A stretch of 29,193 nt of DNA from a virus: positions 1-29,193 of IMG/VR virus record IMGVR_UViG_3300025687_000221, one strand, 5' to 3'. Below the pieces are notes generated by a model that worked only from the letters and a program-made list of their open reading frames with translations, searched no databases and had not been told where the DNA came from. The position numbers were made by a program, and so were the translations under genes. Position 1 is the stretch's first letter. The number at the start of each line of letters is the position of its first letter. Shown piece by piece: positions 15,948 through 25,834 of this stretch.

Positions 15948-16661
15948 ATGGATCTTTTGTCTAAAAAACAAATAAAAGACAAAAAAAATAAAGAAAAAGA
16001 CTTCCTTGATAAAGAGCTTGCTTTATTAAACAAAAAAGTAATTAAAAAAAGGGAAGATGTAAATAAAGAATTGCAAGAACTACAAAACTTACTACTTGAA
16101 AAACAAAAAGACTTTGATTATTTCTTACAAGAGTTAGAAGATAATAAAAACAATGCACTTTTGGATATTAAAAAGCTAGAAGAATATAAAGAAAATATAC
16201 AGCCATCTATAGATCAAAGCCTACAATATATCGAGCAAGAAAAACAATATATCGAGCAAGAAAAACAATATATTGAAAAAAATAAACTATTCATTGAACA
16301 AAAAATACTAGAACTTTCAAAAGAACAAAAAAAGTATACAGACAAAAAAGAAGAATTAGAATTAGAAAACAAAAAATTTGAACAAGAACAAGCGGTTTTT
16401 AAAAAAAACAAAATAGAGTTATTAGAGGAAAGGAGTCGTTTTCTTGAGAATTTGGGAGATTTTGAAGAAAAAAAACAAAAATTTCAAAAAATAAAAAATA
16501 AAAGGATTACACAGATCAATAAGGCAACCACCCTATTAAATATTAAAGAAAAAGATTTATTGTTAAAAGAAAATAATCTTATTACTTTAGACAAAAAAAT
16601 TAAAAACCAAATTTTAAGAATGAAGATTCATAATAATAAATATGGCAACAGATCAAAATAA
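15948..16661 (+). CDS. Long coiled-coil protein with heptad duplication
   Basis: The 237-residue product is almost wholly Lys/Glu/Gln/Leu-rich helix and should form one long coiled coil. Residues 93-113 are three tandem copies of a QYIEQEK heptad, encoded by 21-bp DNA repeats. There is no membrane segment. The ATG at 15948 (TAATATG) fits the local context. It overlaps the next gene by 20 bases. A rigid spacer, fibre stalk or internal virion role is possible; it is too short for a typical tape measure. Confidence 0.6.
   Translation: MDLLSKKQIKDKKNKEKDFLDKELALLNKKVIKKREDVNKELQELQNLLLEKQKDFDYFLQELEDNKNNALLDIKKLEEYKENIQPSIDQSLQYIEQEKQYIEQEKQYIEKNKLFIEQKILELSKEQKKYTDKKEELELENKKFEQEQAVFKKNKIELLEERSRFLENLGDFEEKKQKFQKIKNKRITQINKATTLLNIKEKDLLLKENNLITLDKKIKNQILRMKIHNNKYGNRSK
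16224..16286 (+). repeat. Three tandem 21-bp repeats
   Basis: Two identical copies (16224-16244 and 16245-16265) and one diverged copy (16266-16286) encode successive coiled-coil heptads. A fourth, more diverged unit (16287-16307) can be seen at the protein level. Near-identity of the first two copies points to recent duplication. Confidence 0.85.
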
Positions 16662-16905
16662 TAAGGGGGTTACTTTTGTGGAATCAGATAATGGGGTTAA
16701 AGTACAACTTTTATGCGATGAATCTACAGATGAACTAGTTATCAAAATGTTTTCTTCATCTTCTTCTACAAAAGGGGTAAAACAAATAGATCAAAACTAT
16801 AAACCTGTAGATTTTGTTGAAGACTCAACAGGTGGTCTTTCGCCTCTTATGTGTGATGACACAGGGAGACTTTATATAGATTCTTCTGGATTAACAAAGA
16901 TATAA
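16642..16905 (+). CDS. Small virion-type hypothetical protein
   Basis: The 87-residue product contains two similar halves, GVTFVESDNGVKVQLLCDES and PVDFVEDSTGGLSPLMCDDT, so it looks like an internal duplication of one beta unit. It overlaps the coiled-coil gene and precedes a fibre gene by three bases. It may be an attachment piece of that fibre. No known family is recognised. Confidence 0.55.
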   Translation: MATDQNNKGVTFVESDNGVKVQLLCDESTDELVIKMFSSSSSTKGVKQIDQNYKPVDFVEDSTGGLSPLMCDDTGRLYIDSSGLTKI

Positions 16906-16908
16906 TAT

Positions 16909-18090
16909 ATGGCAAATGAAACAGCTAAAATTGACGATAATTACCAAAAATCACTTACTGGTGTATCTGATATTACTGGCGAAATTAGAAAATTAAAAGC
17001 AGACGATACAACTGGTGCTTTAAAAGTTGTAGGTACATTAACAGTAGATAATTTGGATGAAATTGGTGATGTAAATGTTGGCTCACCAAGTGCTGGTGAC
17101 GATGGCAAAGCTCTTGTTTGGGATAACGCAACTGGTACTTTTATTCTTGGTACAAGTGGGAGTGGAGACGTTGTAGGCCCTGTTAGTTCAACAGATAATG
17201 CTATCGCAAGATTTGATTTAACTACAGGTAAACTTTTGCAAAATTCTGGCGTAACAATTGATGACTCAAATAATATCGCAGGGGCTAATTCTATTGCTGT
17301 TGGGAACACAGGGCTTACTGTTGGATCATCAGTCCCTTTTAGTGATACGGCAGGAACTTTAACACTACAGAACATTGACGCTATAGACGCCACAACGGAA
17401 ACCACACTTGAATCAGCTATTGATTCTTTGGCAAATTTGACTACTGTTGGGACATTAACAAGTGGTAACGCTGATCAGATTGTAACAGATGCACAAGCAG
17501 ATGGCACAACAAAAGGAAAAGCTGCCTTTAATGCTAATGACTTTAATGACGCAGCTGGTGTAATTTCTCTTGATTATACAAATGGACAAAAGGCAACAAC
17601 TTCTCAAGCTGGTTATGTTTCAGAACTTGCAACTTCTGCTGAAACAACAACTGGGACAGACACAAGCCGTGTTATAACGCCTGACGGTCTCGCTGGAAGT
17701 GATTACGGTAAAAGAGTAGTGACACTATTAATCGCTGGTGCAGGCAGTTCTCTATCTGTTGGCGATGGCGCTTCTGGTCTTTTTTATCGTATTCCTTCAA
17801 TTATGAATGGGTATAATCTAGTAGACGTTGCTGCACATGTACAGACGGCTGGTACTACAGGTACGCTTGATATTCAAATTCATAATGTTACTGATGCTGT
17901 AGACATGTTGAGTACAAAATTAACAATAGATAGTGGAGAAAAAGACAGTTTAACAGCAGCAACCCCAGCAGTTATAAATACAGCAAATGATGATGTGTCT
18001 ACTGGTGATGAATTGCGTGTTGATATTGATGCCGTACACACTACACCAGCTACTGGATTAGTAGTTGAGTTAACATTCCAATTACCATAA
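16909..18090 (+). CDS. Tail fibre-like protein
   Basis: The 393-residue product starts with a segment (IDDNYQKSLTGVSDITGEIRKL) similar in style to neighbouring fibre N-termini. A Gly/Thr/Asp-rich repeat region follows, and a C-terminal beta-sandwich-like domain (about 270-393) that resembles tip domains of environmental phage fibres. Two cohesive segments, VVGPVSSTDNAIARFD and KLLQNSGVTIDDSNNI, are widespread in phage fibre proteins. Receptor binding is inferred. Confidence 0.7.
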   Translation: MANETAKIDDNYQKSLTGVSDITGEIRKLKADDTTGALKVVGTLTVDNLDEIGDVNVGSPSAGDDGKALVWDNATGTFILGTSGSGDVVGPVSSTDNAIARFDLTTGKLLQNSGVTIDDSNNIAGANSIAVGNTGLTVGSSVPFSDTAGTLTLQNIDAIDATTETTLESAIDSLANLTTVGTLTSGNADQIVTDAQADGTTKGKAAFNANDFNDAAGVISLDYTNGQKATTSQAGYVSELATSAETTTGTDTSRVITPDGLAGSDYGKRVVTLLIAGAGSSLSVGDGASGLFYRIPSIMNGYNLVDVAAHVQTAGTTGTLDIQIHNVTDAVDMLSTKLTIDSGEKDSLTAATPAVINTANDDVSTGDELRVDIDAVHTTPATGLVVELTFQLP

Positions 18091-18091
18091 T

Positions 18092-19150
18092 ATGGCAATA
18101 GTACCTTGGTACAATTTTTCTTGGCAATATCGGGTAAAGATTACAAGTGATAATACAAAAGTATCTAGTGCAAACGATAATTTGTATGTAGATTTGTCTG
18201 ATCTCCCTAGTAGTTTTTTTTCTAATGTTCGTTCAGATGGTGGTGACATACGAGTTACAAAATCAGACGGGGTTACAGAAGTTGCTAGAGAAGTTGTTAC
18301 AATTGACACGGGTGGGTCTACTGGTGAATTGCATTTTGATAGTACAGGGCTTTCAACAAGTTCTGATACAGAATGGTATATCTATTATGGGAATGCTTCT
18401 GCTACTGATTACGCCCCTTCTGATACTTATGGTGCAGAAAATGTATGGAATAGCAATTTTCTGCTTGTATACCATATGCAACAAGACCCATCTGGAACGG
18501 CACCTCAAATGATTGACAGTACTTCTAATGGAAACGACGGGACTACTTCTGGGACAATGACTTCTGGTGATCTTGTAACTTCAAAAATAGAAAAAGGGAT
18601 TGACTTTGATGGTACTGATGATTCAATTGATACTGGTGCAGCTCTTTTTTCAACATCAAACAATGCAGCCCCTTATACTATTTCATGTTGGGTAAATACT
18701 ACAGCAACTAATGATGGTGGGATTGTTACTCAATATTCTGATTCTGCCCCAGTAGATCGGTTTGGTTTTCGTTTAAATTCTGGAAAAATTGCATGGTGGA
18801 AAGGTGGTACATTCTTAGCTTCTTCGACAACCTCAGTAAACACAGGGGCTAATGTGTTTGTTGCAGGGACAAAGTCTTCTGGCCAAACAGTACAAATGTA
18901 TGTAAATGGAGCAGCAAACGGCTCAAGTGGAACTGATAGTGATGATTTTGATACTGCTAATGTAGCGATTGCTAATTTTGATCCTGGTGTCGCACAATAT
19001 GATGGTATTATTGATGAAATAAGAATTTCTGATGTTCAAAGATCAGCAAATTGGCTATTAACAGAATATAATAATCAAAATTCTCCTAGTACTTTTTGGA
19101 CAATTGGTAGTCAAGAAGATGTATTTATTCCACAAATAATTATTTCATAA
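18092..19150 (+). CDS. DUF2341-LamG (concanavalin A-like) surface protein
   Basis: The N-terminal 120 residues (YNFSWQYRVKITSDN, LPSSFF, EWYIYYGNASATDY) match the DUF2341 domain. Residues about 125-340 form a LamG/concanavalin A-like domain with FDGTDDSIDTG, ISCWVNTT, QMYVNGAANGS and DGIIDEIRISDVQRSANWL. Such domains bind sugars or surface proteins, so this is a strong candidate for the host-recognition protein. The same pair is common in Patescibacteria surface proteins, so it may have been taken from a host. No catalytic motif is seen. Confidence 0.88.
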   Translation: MAIVPWYNFSWQYRVKITSDNTKVSSANDNLYVDLSDLPSSFFSNVRSDGGDIRVTKSDGVTEVAREVVTIDTGGSTGELHFDSTGLSTSSDTEWYIYYGNASATDYAPSDTYGAENVWNSNFLLVYHMQQDPSGTAPQMIDSTSNGNDGTTSGTMTSGDLVTSKIEKGIDFDGTDDSIDTGAALFSTSNNAAPYTISCWVNTTATNDGGIVTQYSDSAPVDRFGFRLNSGKIAWWKGGTFLASSTTSVNTGANVFVAGTKSSGQTVQMYVNGAANGSSGTDSDDFDTANVAIANFDPGVAQYDGIIDEIRISDVQRSANWLLTEYNNQNSPSTFWTIGSQEDVFIPQIIIS

Positions 19151-19151
19151 T

Positions 19152-20027
19152 ATGAAATCATACTCAGAACTTATAAACTTATACGAAGAGCTGACAAACA
19201 ATACTGAAACAGCAAACACAACACTTGGGAAAGAGCTGATCAACGATGGTATTAGACTTTGCCATTCAAAAATGCCAAGTGACTGGTGGTTTTTAGAGGA
19301 TTCAATTACTGAAACAACAGTTGCCTCTCAGCAAGCGTATAACTTGAGACATAATTTTGAGAAAGTTATAACCGTTACTGTTTTAGTTGGAACGACAAGT
19401 TACACACTGAAAGAGGTAACAAGTCAAAATCAATGGGAACAACTTAATCAAACAAGTTATTCTTCTGATACAGCTTCGCATTTTAGAATTTTCAACAAAC
19501 AAATAGAGTTATACCCTATTCCCTCTTCTTCTGGAAATACTATTACTGTTTTTATGAAAAAGAAAGTAAAAAATATAGGGCAAGCAGATTATACAACTGG
19601 TACAATAACAGCAACGAATGGAAGTGCTACTATCACAGGAAGCGGTACTACTTTTACCTCTGGCATGGTTGGCAGATTTTTGAAAGTTGACGATGACGGA
19701 GAGTGGTATGAAATAGATTCTTTCTCAAGCACAACGAGTATCACTTTAAAAACAAAGTACCAAGGCACAACTGTATCTGGGGCGAGTTATACTATAGGAG
19801 AAATGCCTGCTTTACCTGAAAATTTTCATATGCTTCCTGTTTATTACGCTGTTTCAATTTACTATTCAACAAAAAATACTCAAACAGATAAGTTTAGTAT
19901 TTATGATTCTTTATGGGTAGAAGGTAAAGAAGATATGAAGCTAGATAATAGGAGTCGGTCGAATAGTTTAATAGTAAGTGATACCTCAACACCACTAGAA
20001 AACCCTAATTTATTTGTCCAATTATAA
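19152..20027 (+). CDS. Tail adaptor / head-tail connector protein
   Basis: The 291-residue product begins with a helical region (ELINLYEELTNNTET, CHSKMPSDWWF) and has FRIFNKQIELYPIPSSSGNTI and LPENFHMLPVYYAVSIYY, a pattern shared with adaptor proteins of podoviruses (roles like P22 gp4 or T7 gp11). A beta-rich insertion lies at about 145-215. Such proteins form a ring below the portal. Position before the nozzle-like protein supports it. Confidence 0.7.
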   Translation: MKSYSELINLYEELTNNTETANTTLGKELINDGIRLCHSKMPSDWWFLEDSITETTVASQQAYNLRHNFEKVITVTVLVGTTSYTLKEVTSQNQWEQLNQTSYSSDTASHFRIFNKQIELYPIPSSSGNTITVFMKKKVKNIGQADYTTGTITATNGSATITGSGTTFTSGMVGRFLKVDDDGEWYEIDSFSSTTSITLKTKYQGTTVSGASYTIGEMPALPENFHMLPVYYAVSIYYSTKNTQTDKFSIYDSLWVEGKEDMKLDNRSRSNSLIVSDTSTPLENPNLFVQL

Positions 20028-20028
20028 T

Positions 20029-21798
20029 ATGGCTTCAAGAGGAAGTATTGAAATAAAAGACTTTCAAAAAGGAATAAGCGATTCTTATTTAGGTGATTTT
20101 GCAGAAATAAGAAATATTGACGTTTATTCTACTGCTGGTGTTGCTTTGATAAATAAAAAAATGGCAAAGACAACTCCTGAACCGTCTACATATTCAGCAC
20201 AAACATTTACAGCAGACGCTGGGACAGACCAGCTGACTATTTCATCGCATGGGTTTATTTCTTCTGGGCATGCTGTTACTGTTTCTTCTACTGGGACACT
20301 CCCAACAGGATTATCAGCTTCAACAACTTATTATGTTATTTTTATTGATCAAAACACGATTAAACTAGCTTCTTCATTATCTAATTTGAATAGTCTTACA
20401 CCTATAAATATTACTAGTGCTGGTACTGGGACGCATTCAATTACAGGTATAGAAATGAAAAAAGTACTGAAAATAGTGCGAAACCCAAAAAGATCATCAG
20501 CAAATTTTGAATTTTTTGCTGTTGATGCTTTACAAAATATTTGGACAAATTTTTCGCAGACTTGGACACTTGTAGATGGTAACACCGCAGGGCAAGGACA
20601 AGGGATTGAAATATGGAAAGATTATCTTTTTTCTTTTATAAATTCAACAATCGAAGTTTTCGGGCCATTGTCGAGCATAACAGCTGGGACAGCAGCGTGG
20701 ACAACTTCTTGGAAAAGTTTCAATACAGGTGATGCTCTGTATCATCCTTCTTTAATTGGGCAAGATGATATTCTCTACGTTGGAGATGGTTTTAATATCA
20801 TGTCATTATCTGAAGTCACAACCTTTGACCCAGCAAGTGCTGGTACGTATTCATTTAATAATAATGCGTTAGACTTGCCTTCACAGTACAGAATAAAATG
20901 TTTAGCAGAACTTGGGAAAAACTTAGTAATGGGTACTTTTGTCGGATCAAATGAGGGGACTACAAATATTGCAGATCTATTTTTCTGGGATCGAATTTCT
21001 GATTCTTTTGAATTCCCTATCCAAGTAAAAGAAGAAGGAATCAATGCAATAATTTCAGTAGAAAATTTAATTTATTTTTTTGCTGGTTTTGATGGGAATG
21101 TATATGTAACAAATGGAGTTTCTGTTGATTTATTCAAAAAAATTCCTGATTCTTTATTGGATAGACAACAAACAACTGAACAAATTGAAGTACTTCCTAA
21201 TGCAATTATAAAAGTAAACGGGCGTATATATTTTGGACTAAGTAATGAGCAGGCTGGGAGTTCAGAAACTCTATCCCCTCTTGGTATATATAGCTTAACA
21301 CCTGACGGACGGCTTACTTTAGAACACACAATTTCTGGGGGTAATGACGGAAGTTCTGGTAGTGTTTCTTTTGGAGCTTTATACTCTAAATCAAGTAAAA
21401 CTATATATGCTGCTTATTTAGATGCATCACAAACACCTAGTGAATCCGCAATTGATCTTATTGAAACATCAAAAAGATATGATGAATCAGAAGCACAGAT
21501 ATTAACTGGCTTAATTCATGTGTCTGATAATGCAGAAGAAGTAACACTGGAACAAACAGAAATATACCTTTCAAAAAATATATCTTCTGGACAATCTGTT
21601 ACTGTAAGTTACCGAAAAAATTTGTCTGATTCTTTTACAGAAATAGGAAGTATTAGTTTTAGTAATGATGGGGCAACCAGCAAAAAAACAATTAGAAAAT
21701 CAATTAAAGTATCAGAGATACAATTTAAAATTGTGCTTGATACTGGTTTAGATGCAACGGATACTCCTGAACTAACGAGAGTAGTATTAAGAAAATAA
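20029..21798 (+). CDS. Tail nozzle / tail tubular-like protein
   Basis: The 589-residue product starts with SIEIKDFQKGISDSYLGDF, typical of large beta-propeller-like nozzle or stabilisation proteins of podoviruses, and has repeated beta blades with YFFAGFDGNVYVTNG and RIYFGLSNEQAG. Residues about 50-130 look like an inserted beta domain. The C-terminal 130 residues form a separate beta sandwich. I take the ATG at 20029 (TAATATG) rather than an upstream alternative overlapping the adaptor gene. Confidence 0.72.
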   Translation: MASRGSIEIKDFQKGISDSYLGDFAEIRNIDVYSTAGVALINKKMAKTTPEPSTYSAQTFTADAGTDQLTISSHGFISSGHAVTVSSTGTLPTGLSASTTYYVIFIDQNTIKLASSLSNLNSLTPINITSAGTGTHSITGIEMKKVLKIVRNPKRSSANFEFFAVDALQNIWTNFSQTWTLVDGNTAGQGQGIEIWKDYLFSFINSTIEVFGPLSSITAGTAAWTTSWKSFNTGDALYHPSLIGQDDILYVGDGFNIMSLSEVTTFDPASAGTYSFNNNALDLPSQYRIKCLAELGKNLVMGTFVGSNEGTTNIADLFFWDRISDSFEFPIQVKEEGINAIISVENLIYFFAGFDGNVYVTNGVSVDLFKKIPDSLLDRQQTTEQIEVLPNAIIKVNGRIYFGLSNEQAGSSETLSPLGIYSLTPDGRLTLEHTISGGNDGSSGSVSFGALYSKSSKTIYAAYLDASQTPSESAIDLIETSKRYDESEAQILTGLIHVSDNAEEVTLEQTEIYLSKNISSGQSVTVSYRKNLSDSFTEIGSISFSNDGATSKKTIRKSIKVSEIQFKIVLDTGLDATDTPELTRVVLRK

Positions 21799-21799
21799 T

Positions 21800-22003
21800 A
21801 TGGAAAAAATACCAAGACATGAACATAACGGTATAGATTCACCAAGGCTACAAGCAAAAAACCTTTCTGGATTTCCCATCTTTTCTTCTGTGCCATCACA
21901 CGTAGCGGAAGAAGGAACAATAGTATTATATGATGACGGTGGGGGTACTTATGGGTTATATGTATACATAAATTCTGACTGGAGAACAGTCACATTAACT
22001 TAA
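21800..22003 (+). CDS. Small tail-associated protein
   Basis: The 67-residue product has PRHEHNGIDSPRLQAKNL near the N-terminus and ends in a short beta segment (YGLYVYINSDWRTVTL). Small proteins with an H-x-H-x-G-x-D-S-P motif are found next to tail genes in many environmental phages, and the pattern resembles metal-binding fibre tips. It begins one base after the nozzle-like gene. Precise role unknown. Confidence 0.6.
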   Translation: MEKIPRHEHNGIDSPRLQAKNLSGFPIFSSVPSHVAEEGTIVLYDDGGGTYGLYVYINSDWRTVTLT

Positions 22004-22008
22004 TAAAT

Positions 22009-23955
22009 ATGGAATTTAAAAGTAAAACATCAACACCACAATTTGGGTTTACCCCAAAAAGAAATGTGAGTAGTTTAATGGACGTACAAAATCAAGCCAG
22101 ATCTGCTTTTTCTGGATTATTAAAAAAAGATACTCCGACAGCCAACCCACCAAGAGTCCAAGCAATTGTTTCACGTGAAACACCAAAACCAATTCAGCAA
22201 CCAATACGTCCACCTCAGCAAAATATACAACAGACCCCACAATCAAAACCAGCGTTGGGGCTTTCAATGACAGAACAGACCCAACAAAGACGTATTAGCC
22301 CTATGGCAAGAACTGTCTCAGGAACTACACAACAAAGACCTATGAGACCTGCTATTAGCCAATTGCCAGAACAACAAACATCTCCTGCATCTATTCCACC
22401 ATCTATCACTCCGACACAACCGATGGGATTACGAGAAACTCAAGAGCCAATGCAACAAGTTCCACAAACTCAACAAGATATTCAATCAACTTTTTCCACC
22501 AGTCCACAAGAACAAGCGATTTTGGATCAATTAACACAATTACAAGCTCAGCGAGCTAACTTAGAAGGATCTGCTCAGGCTGGGTTAAATAGAATTTTAG
22601 ATCAACCCATCCCAATGCAATTTATTACAGGCCAAGCAGCGTCTCTTGAAAGAAGAGCTAATGCTTTAGCCGATGTGCAAACAAGACAAGAGCAAACACT
22701 TGCCCAACAGCTTGCTCAATTACAAGCACAAAGAGAATCACAAAGACAAGCCTTACAACAACAACAAGAGTTTCAAGAACGACAAGATATTAGGCAAACT
22801 GAACAAGATATAAGACAATCAGAAGAGCAAAAACCTGAGAGATTTGAAATTAACGGAAGAATTATTGAGATTTCTCCTGAAAGTGTTGCTACCGAGATTT
22901 ATCAACCACCTACTCAAGAGGTCGCTCCTGAAGGGTTTACTCTTAGTGAAGGGCAAGCGAGATATGATGCTGATGGTAATCTTATTGCTAGTCGAGAAAA
23001 AACAACAGTGCCTACAACTAGTTCCCCACCTAAGGTTGAAAAATTCGGTGATGAATATTTTACTTGGGATGCCAACACAGGCACATTCAATAAGTTAAAT
23101 ATCCCAACAAAGGACATTGAAAAACAAAAACAACAATTATTTGATATTCAAACACTTGTTGAAGAGATTGCTTCTGATCCTTCCATCTACAAAGCAGTAG
23201 GGACTATCCAAGGTCTTCTTCCTTCTTTAAATAAAAAAGTTGTTGATTTGCGTAATAAAATTGTACGGTTACAAAATCTTTTGACTTTGGATAATCTTGA
23301 TTTGATGAGTGGTGTTTTGTCAGAAACAGATGTTTTAATACTATCTAAAGCCGCTACAAGTCTTAATACAGTTGGTTCAGAAGAAGCATTCTTTGACGAA
23401 TTGAATAAAATTATGGCAAGAGTTTCTGGATCTGATGATTCAATTCCTGAAAACGATATCCAAGAATTTATGCAAGAAAGAGGGGTTGACCGAGATACAG
23501 CAAAAGCATCTCTCAGAAATGCACTTAGGCAAGGAGATTATTCTGTAGATTTTAGTCTTGACCTGAGCAGGTCACAAAACGGCTTGGATACTATTGCAAA
23601 TGCTATTGGACAAAATGAAAGTGGAGGGAATTATAATGCTCGTGGTGCTGATGGTGAAATAGGTAAATATCAAATTATGCCTTCTAATTATAGAGCTTGG
23701 GCAAATGAAATAGGTGCTGACCCTAATGATACAAGCCCACAGACACAAGAAGCAATTGCTAGGCATAAATTAAGCCAATACTCACAAAGGTACCAAGGAG
23801 ATCCAACGGCAATTGCAATAGCATGGAATGCTGGGCAAGGAAGAGCTGACCAATATTTTCAAACAGGGCAAATCCCTCAATTGAGAGGGATAAGCCAAGG
23901 TGGGGCTGGCTTTGATGTTCCAAAATACGTTAATAACATATTAGCTTTAATTTAA
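22009..23955 (+). CDS. Virion protein with C-terminal lytic transglycosylase domain
   Basis: The 648-residue product starts with a Pro/Gln-rich disordered region (1-160), then a Gln-rich coiled coil (about 165-275), a beta segment (280-370), a helical region (375-520), and a lysozyme-like SLT domain from about residue 525. In that domain GQNESGGNY gives the catalytic Glu537, followed by GEIGKYQIMP and the AIAWNAGQG motif. It would cut glycan strands as the tail crosses the cell wall. Lack of a signal peptide and its place among tail genes fit a particle-borne enzyme. Confidence 0.82.
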   Translation: MEFKSKTSTPQFGFTPKRNVSSLMDVQNQARSAFSGLLKKDTPTANPPRVQAIVSRETPKPIQQPIRPPQQNIQQTPQSKPALGLSMTEQTQQRRISPMARTVSGTTQQRPMRPAISQLPEQQTSPASIPPSITPTQPMGLRETQEPMQQVPQTQQDIQSTFSTSPQEQAILDQLTQLQAQRANLEGSAQAGLNRILDQPIPMQFITGQAASLERRANALADVQTRQEQTLAQQLAQLQAQRESQRQALQQQQEFQERQDIRQTEQDIRQSEEQKPERFEINGRIIEISPESVATEIYQPPTQEVAPEGFTLSEGQARYDADGNLIASREKTTVPTTSSPPKVEKFGDEYFTWDANTGTFNKLNIPTKDIEKQKQQLFDIQTLVEEIASDPSIYKAVGTIQGLLPSLNKKVVDLRNKIVRLQNLLTLDNLDLMSGVLSETDVLILSKAATSLNTVGSEEAFFDELNKIMARVSGSDDSIPENDIQEFMQERGVDRDTAKASLRNALRQGDYSVDFSLDLSRSQNGLDTIANAIGQNESGGNYNARGADGEIGKYQIMPSNYRAWANEIGADPNDTSPQTQEAIARHKLSQYSQRYQGDPTAIAIAWNAGQGRADQYFQTGQIPQLRGISQGGAGFDVPKYVNNILALI

Positions 23956-23956
23956 T

Positions 23957-25672
23957 ATGGGAAGATTCGACAATATAGAAATTGTTTCACCTGAAACAAA
24001 TAAACAAAAAAAAGGTAGGTTTTCTGATATTGAAATAGTTAGCGGTAAATTAGAATTACCTGAAAAGCCAGAGGGGACAATAAAAAAGTTAACAAAAGCA
24101 GCGGCTAGTCCATTTACAAAAACTGCAGCAACAGGTATTCGAGCTGCACAAGCTATCGGAAAAACAGCGATTGCTGGTGGTCAAAGATTATTAGGAGACA
24201 AACAAGGAGCAATTGAAACCATTACAGAAGCAGGACAACTTGCTGAAAAACCTGTCAATTTTCCTTTCTTTGGTGAGACAAAACCTGTAACAACACCAAA
24301 AGAATCTATTGGGGTTGGTTTGCAATTAGGCACTTCTTTGGTTGGTGGAAGTGGTGCTTTAGGGAGAGGAGCACTCGGTGCTACTAGTAAGGTTTTAGCA
24401 AGAACACCAAAAATTGCATCTCCTTTAGCAAGATTAGCAGGATCTAAAACCGCAGGTGTAGCAACAGAATTTGCTGGTTTAAGCGGTGGTTTTGAATTAG
24501 GTAGACAAATTGAAGAGGGGGAACCTCTATCAGCAAAAAAAATAGCCACTTCAGCAGCAGCTGGGGCTGCTTTACCAATTGCTGGTAAATTAGCAAAAGG
24601 CACAATAAAAACCACAGGGAAACTTGGAGCTGAAATTTTAGGAACAAGTACTGGGGCAGGCTCAACCAGCTTTAGAAGATTATTTAATAATCCAGAAGCT
24701 ATTCAATTTAATCGTTTAGCAAGAAAAGAGGGATCAGAAGAAATGATTGATACAGCATTAAATGCAACAAAAACAGGGTTAAGCAAATTGGCAGAAAAAA
24801 GATTAACAGAGTACAGAAAAATTTTAGAAAAAATTAAACTAGACCGTAGACAACAAGATGAAATATTAAACGGTGTACGTTCAAAAGTAAAAAATGTTTT
24901 ATTAGATAGAGGGATAAGCGTCAAAAAGCAAGGTGGTGCTTTAGGCAAAACATTAAATGAGTTTGATTTTTCAAAAAGTACCATTGTATCTAATGAGGAA
25001 TCTATTCAGCGTGCTTTTAATGAGGTATTAAATTGGAATAATACAACAGCTGAGGGTCTTGATGTTCTTAAAAAGAGATTACAAGAATATATCGACGGCA
25101 TTCCTGAAAAAAAAGCCCCAGCAAAATCCATGCTCATTGATATAAAAAATAATCTTGTTGAATCATTAAACAAAAATGTTGATGGCTACGCGGAAATGAC
25201 AAGATCTTATGCAAAAGCAAAACAGCTAGAAGACGAAATTACAAGAGCATTAAGTATTAGTAATAAAAATCAAAAAGAAACAGCGGTAAGAAAATTATTA
25301 CAAACGATGAGAAGAGACGATGATTCAAGACGTACACTTTTGATGACACTTGAAGATATTACAGGTGAGCCAATTCAAGACCGTATTGTAGGTGCATTAA
25401 CAGCACAAGGAACACCACGAGGACTTGTCGGTGCTTTGACTCCTGGTCTAAGTGCTGGTGCTATTATTTCACCTGCGTCAATTCCTGCTTTAATGCCCGT
25501 ATTTGCCATGACTTCTCCTAAACTAATGGCAGAATTTGTTGCAATTCTTGGTAGAATCAATCAACAAATGACAAAAACTGGGCAATTAAGCCCACAAATT
25601 CAAACAGCATTACGCTTACTTTTGCAACAAGCGATTGAAGAACTTAATCAAAAACCGACAGAAAGTAAATAA
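23957..25672 (+). CDS. Internal virion / DNA-ejection protein candidate
   Basis: The 571-residue product is Ala/Gly/Lys-rich. Two short repeats at the N-terminus (GRFDNIEIVS and GRFSDIEIVS) precede a long Ala/Gly-rich amphipathic region (about 45-230) that could insert in membranes. A helical region (about 240-440) and a second Ala/Gly/Pro hydrophobic stretch follow (about 475-525). Large helical proteins encoded last in the virion block of podoviruses are commonly ejected with the DNA. There is no enzyme motif. The duplicated N-terminal tag may be a docking or packaging signal. Confidence 0.6.
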   Translation: MGRFDNIEIVSPETNKQKKGRFSDIEIVSGKLELPEKPEGTIKKLTKAAASPFTKTAATGIRAAQAIGKTAIAGGQRLLGDKQGAIETITEAGQLAEKPVNFPFFGETKPVTTPKESIGVGLQLGTSLVGGSGALGRGALGATSKVLARTPKIASPLARLAGSKTAGVATEFAGLSGGFELGRQIEEGEPLSAKKIATSAAAGAALPIAGKLAKGTIKTTGKLGAEILGTSTGAGSTSFRRLFNNPEAIQFNRLARKEGSEEMIDTALNATKTGLSKLAEKRLTEYRKILEKIKLDRRQQDEILNGVRSKVKNVLLDRGISVKKQGGALGKTLNEFDFSKSTIVSNEESIQRAFNEVLNWNNTTAEGLDVLKKRLQEYIDGIPEKKAPAKSMLIDIKNNLVESLNKNVDGYAEMTRSYAKAKQLEDEITRALSISNKNQKETAVRKLLQTMRRDDDSRRTLLMTLEDITGEPIQDRIVGALTAQGTPRGLVGALTPGLSAGAIISPASIPALMPVFAMTSPKLMAEFVAILGRINQQMTKTGQLSPQIQTALRLLLQQAIEELNQKPTESK

Positions 25673-25800
25673 AACAAAGACAAACACCAGAAAAAAACAG
25701 AAATGTCATTTCTGACAAATAATAAAGTAATTGTACTACTTATTATTAGGAATAGTCCCATATCGAATAAATTAAAAACATCAACAATAGACCATATTAT

Positions 25801-25828
25801 TTGACTTTTGTCAATACCTTGGTATACT
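25801..25828 (+). promoter_or_regulatory. Promoter candidate P1
   Basis: TTGACT (25801-25806) and TATACT (25823-25828) are 16 bases apart. A TGGAAAC site lies at 25841-25847, just after the expected start point. The stretch 25673-25800 before it holds no gene I can support. Confidence 0.6.
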
Positions 25829-25834
25829 TTACTT

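Noticed and set aside
15948-16661. Tape-measure protein
   Set aside because: It is too short, has no hydrophobic segments and is not flanked by tail-chaperone genes. The rest of the genome looks podovirus-like.
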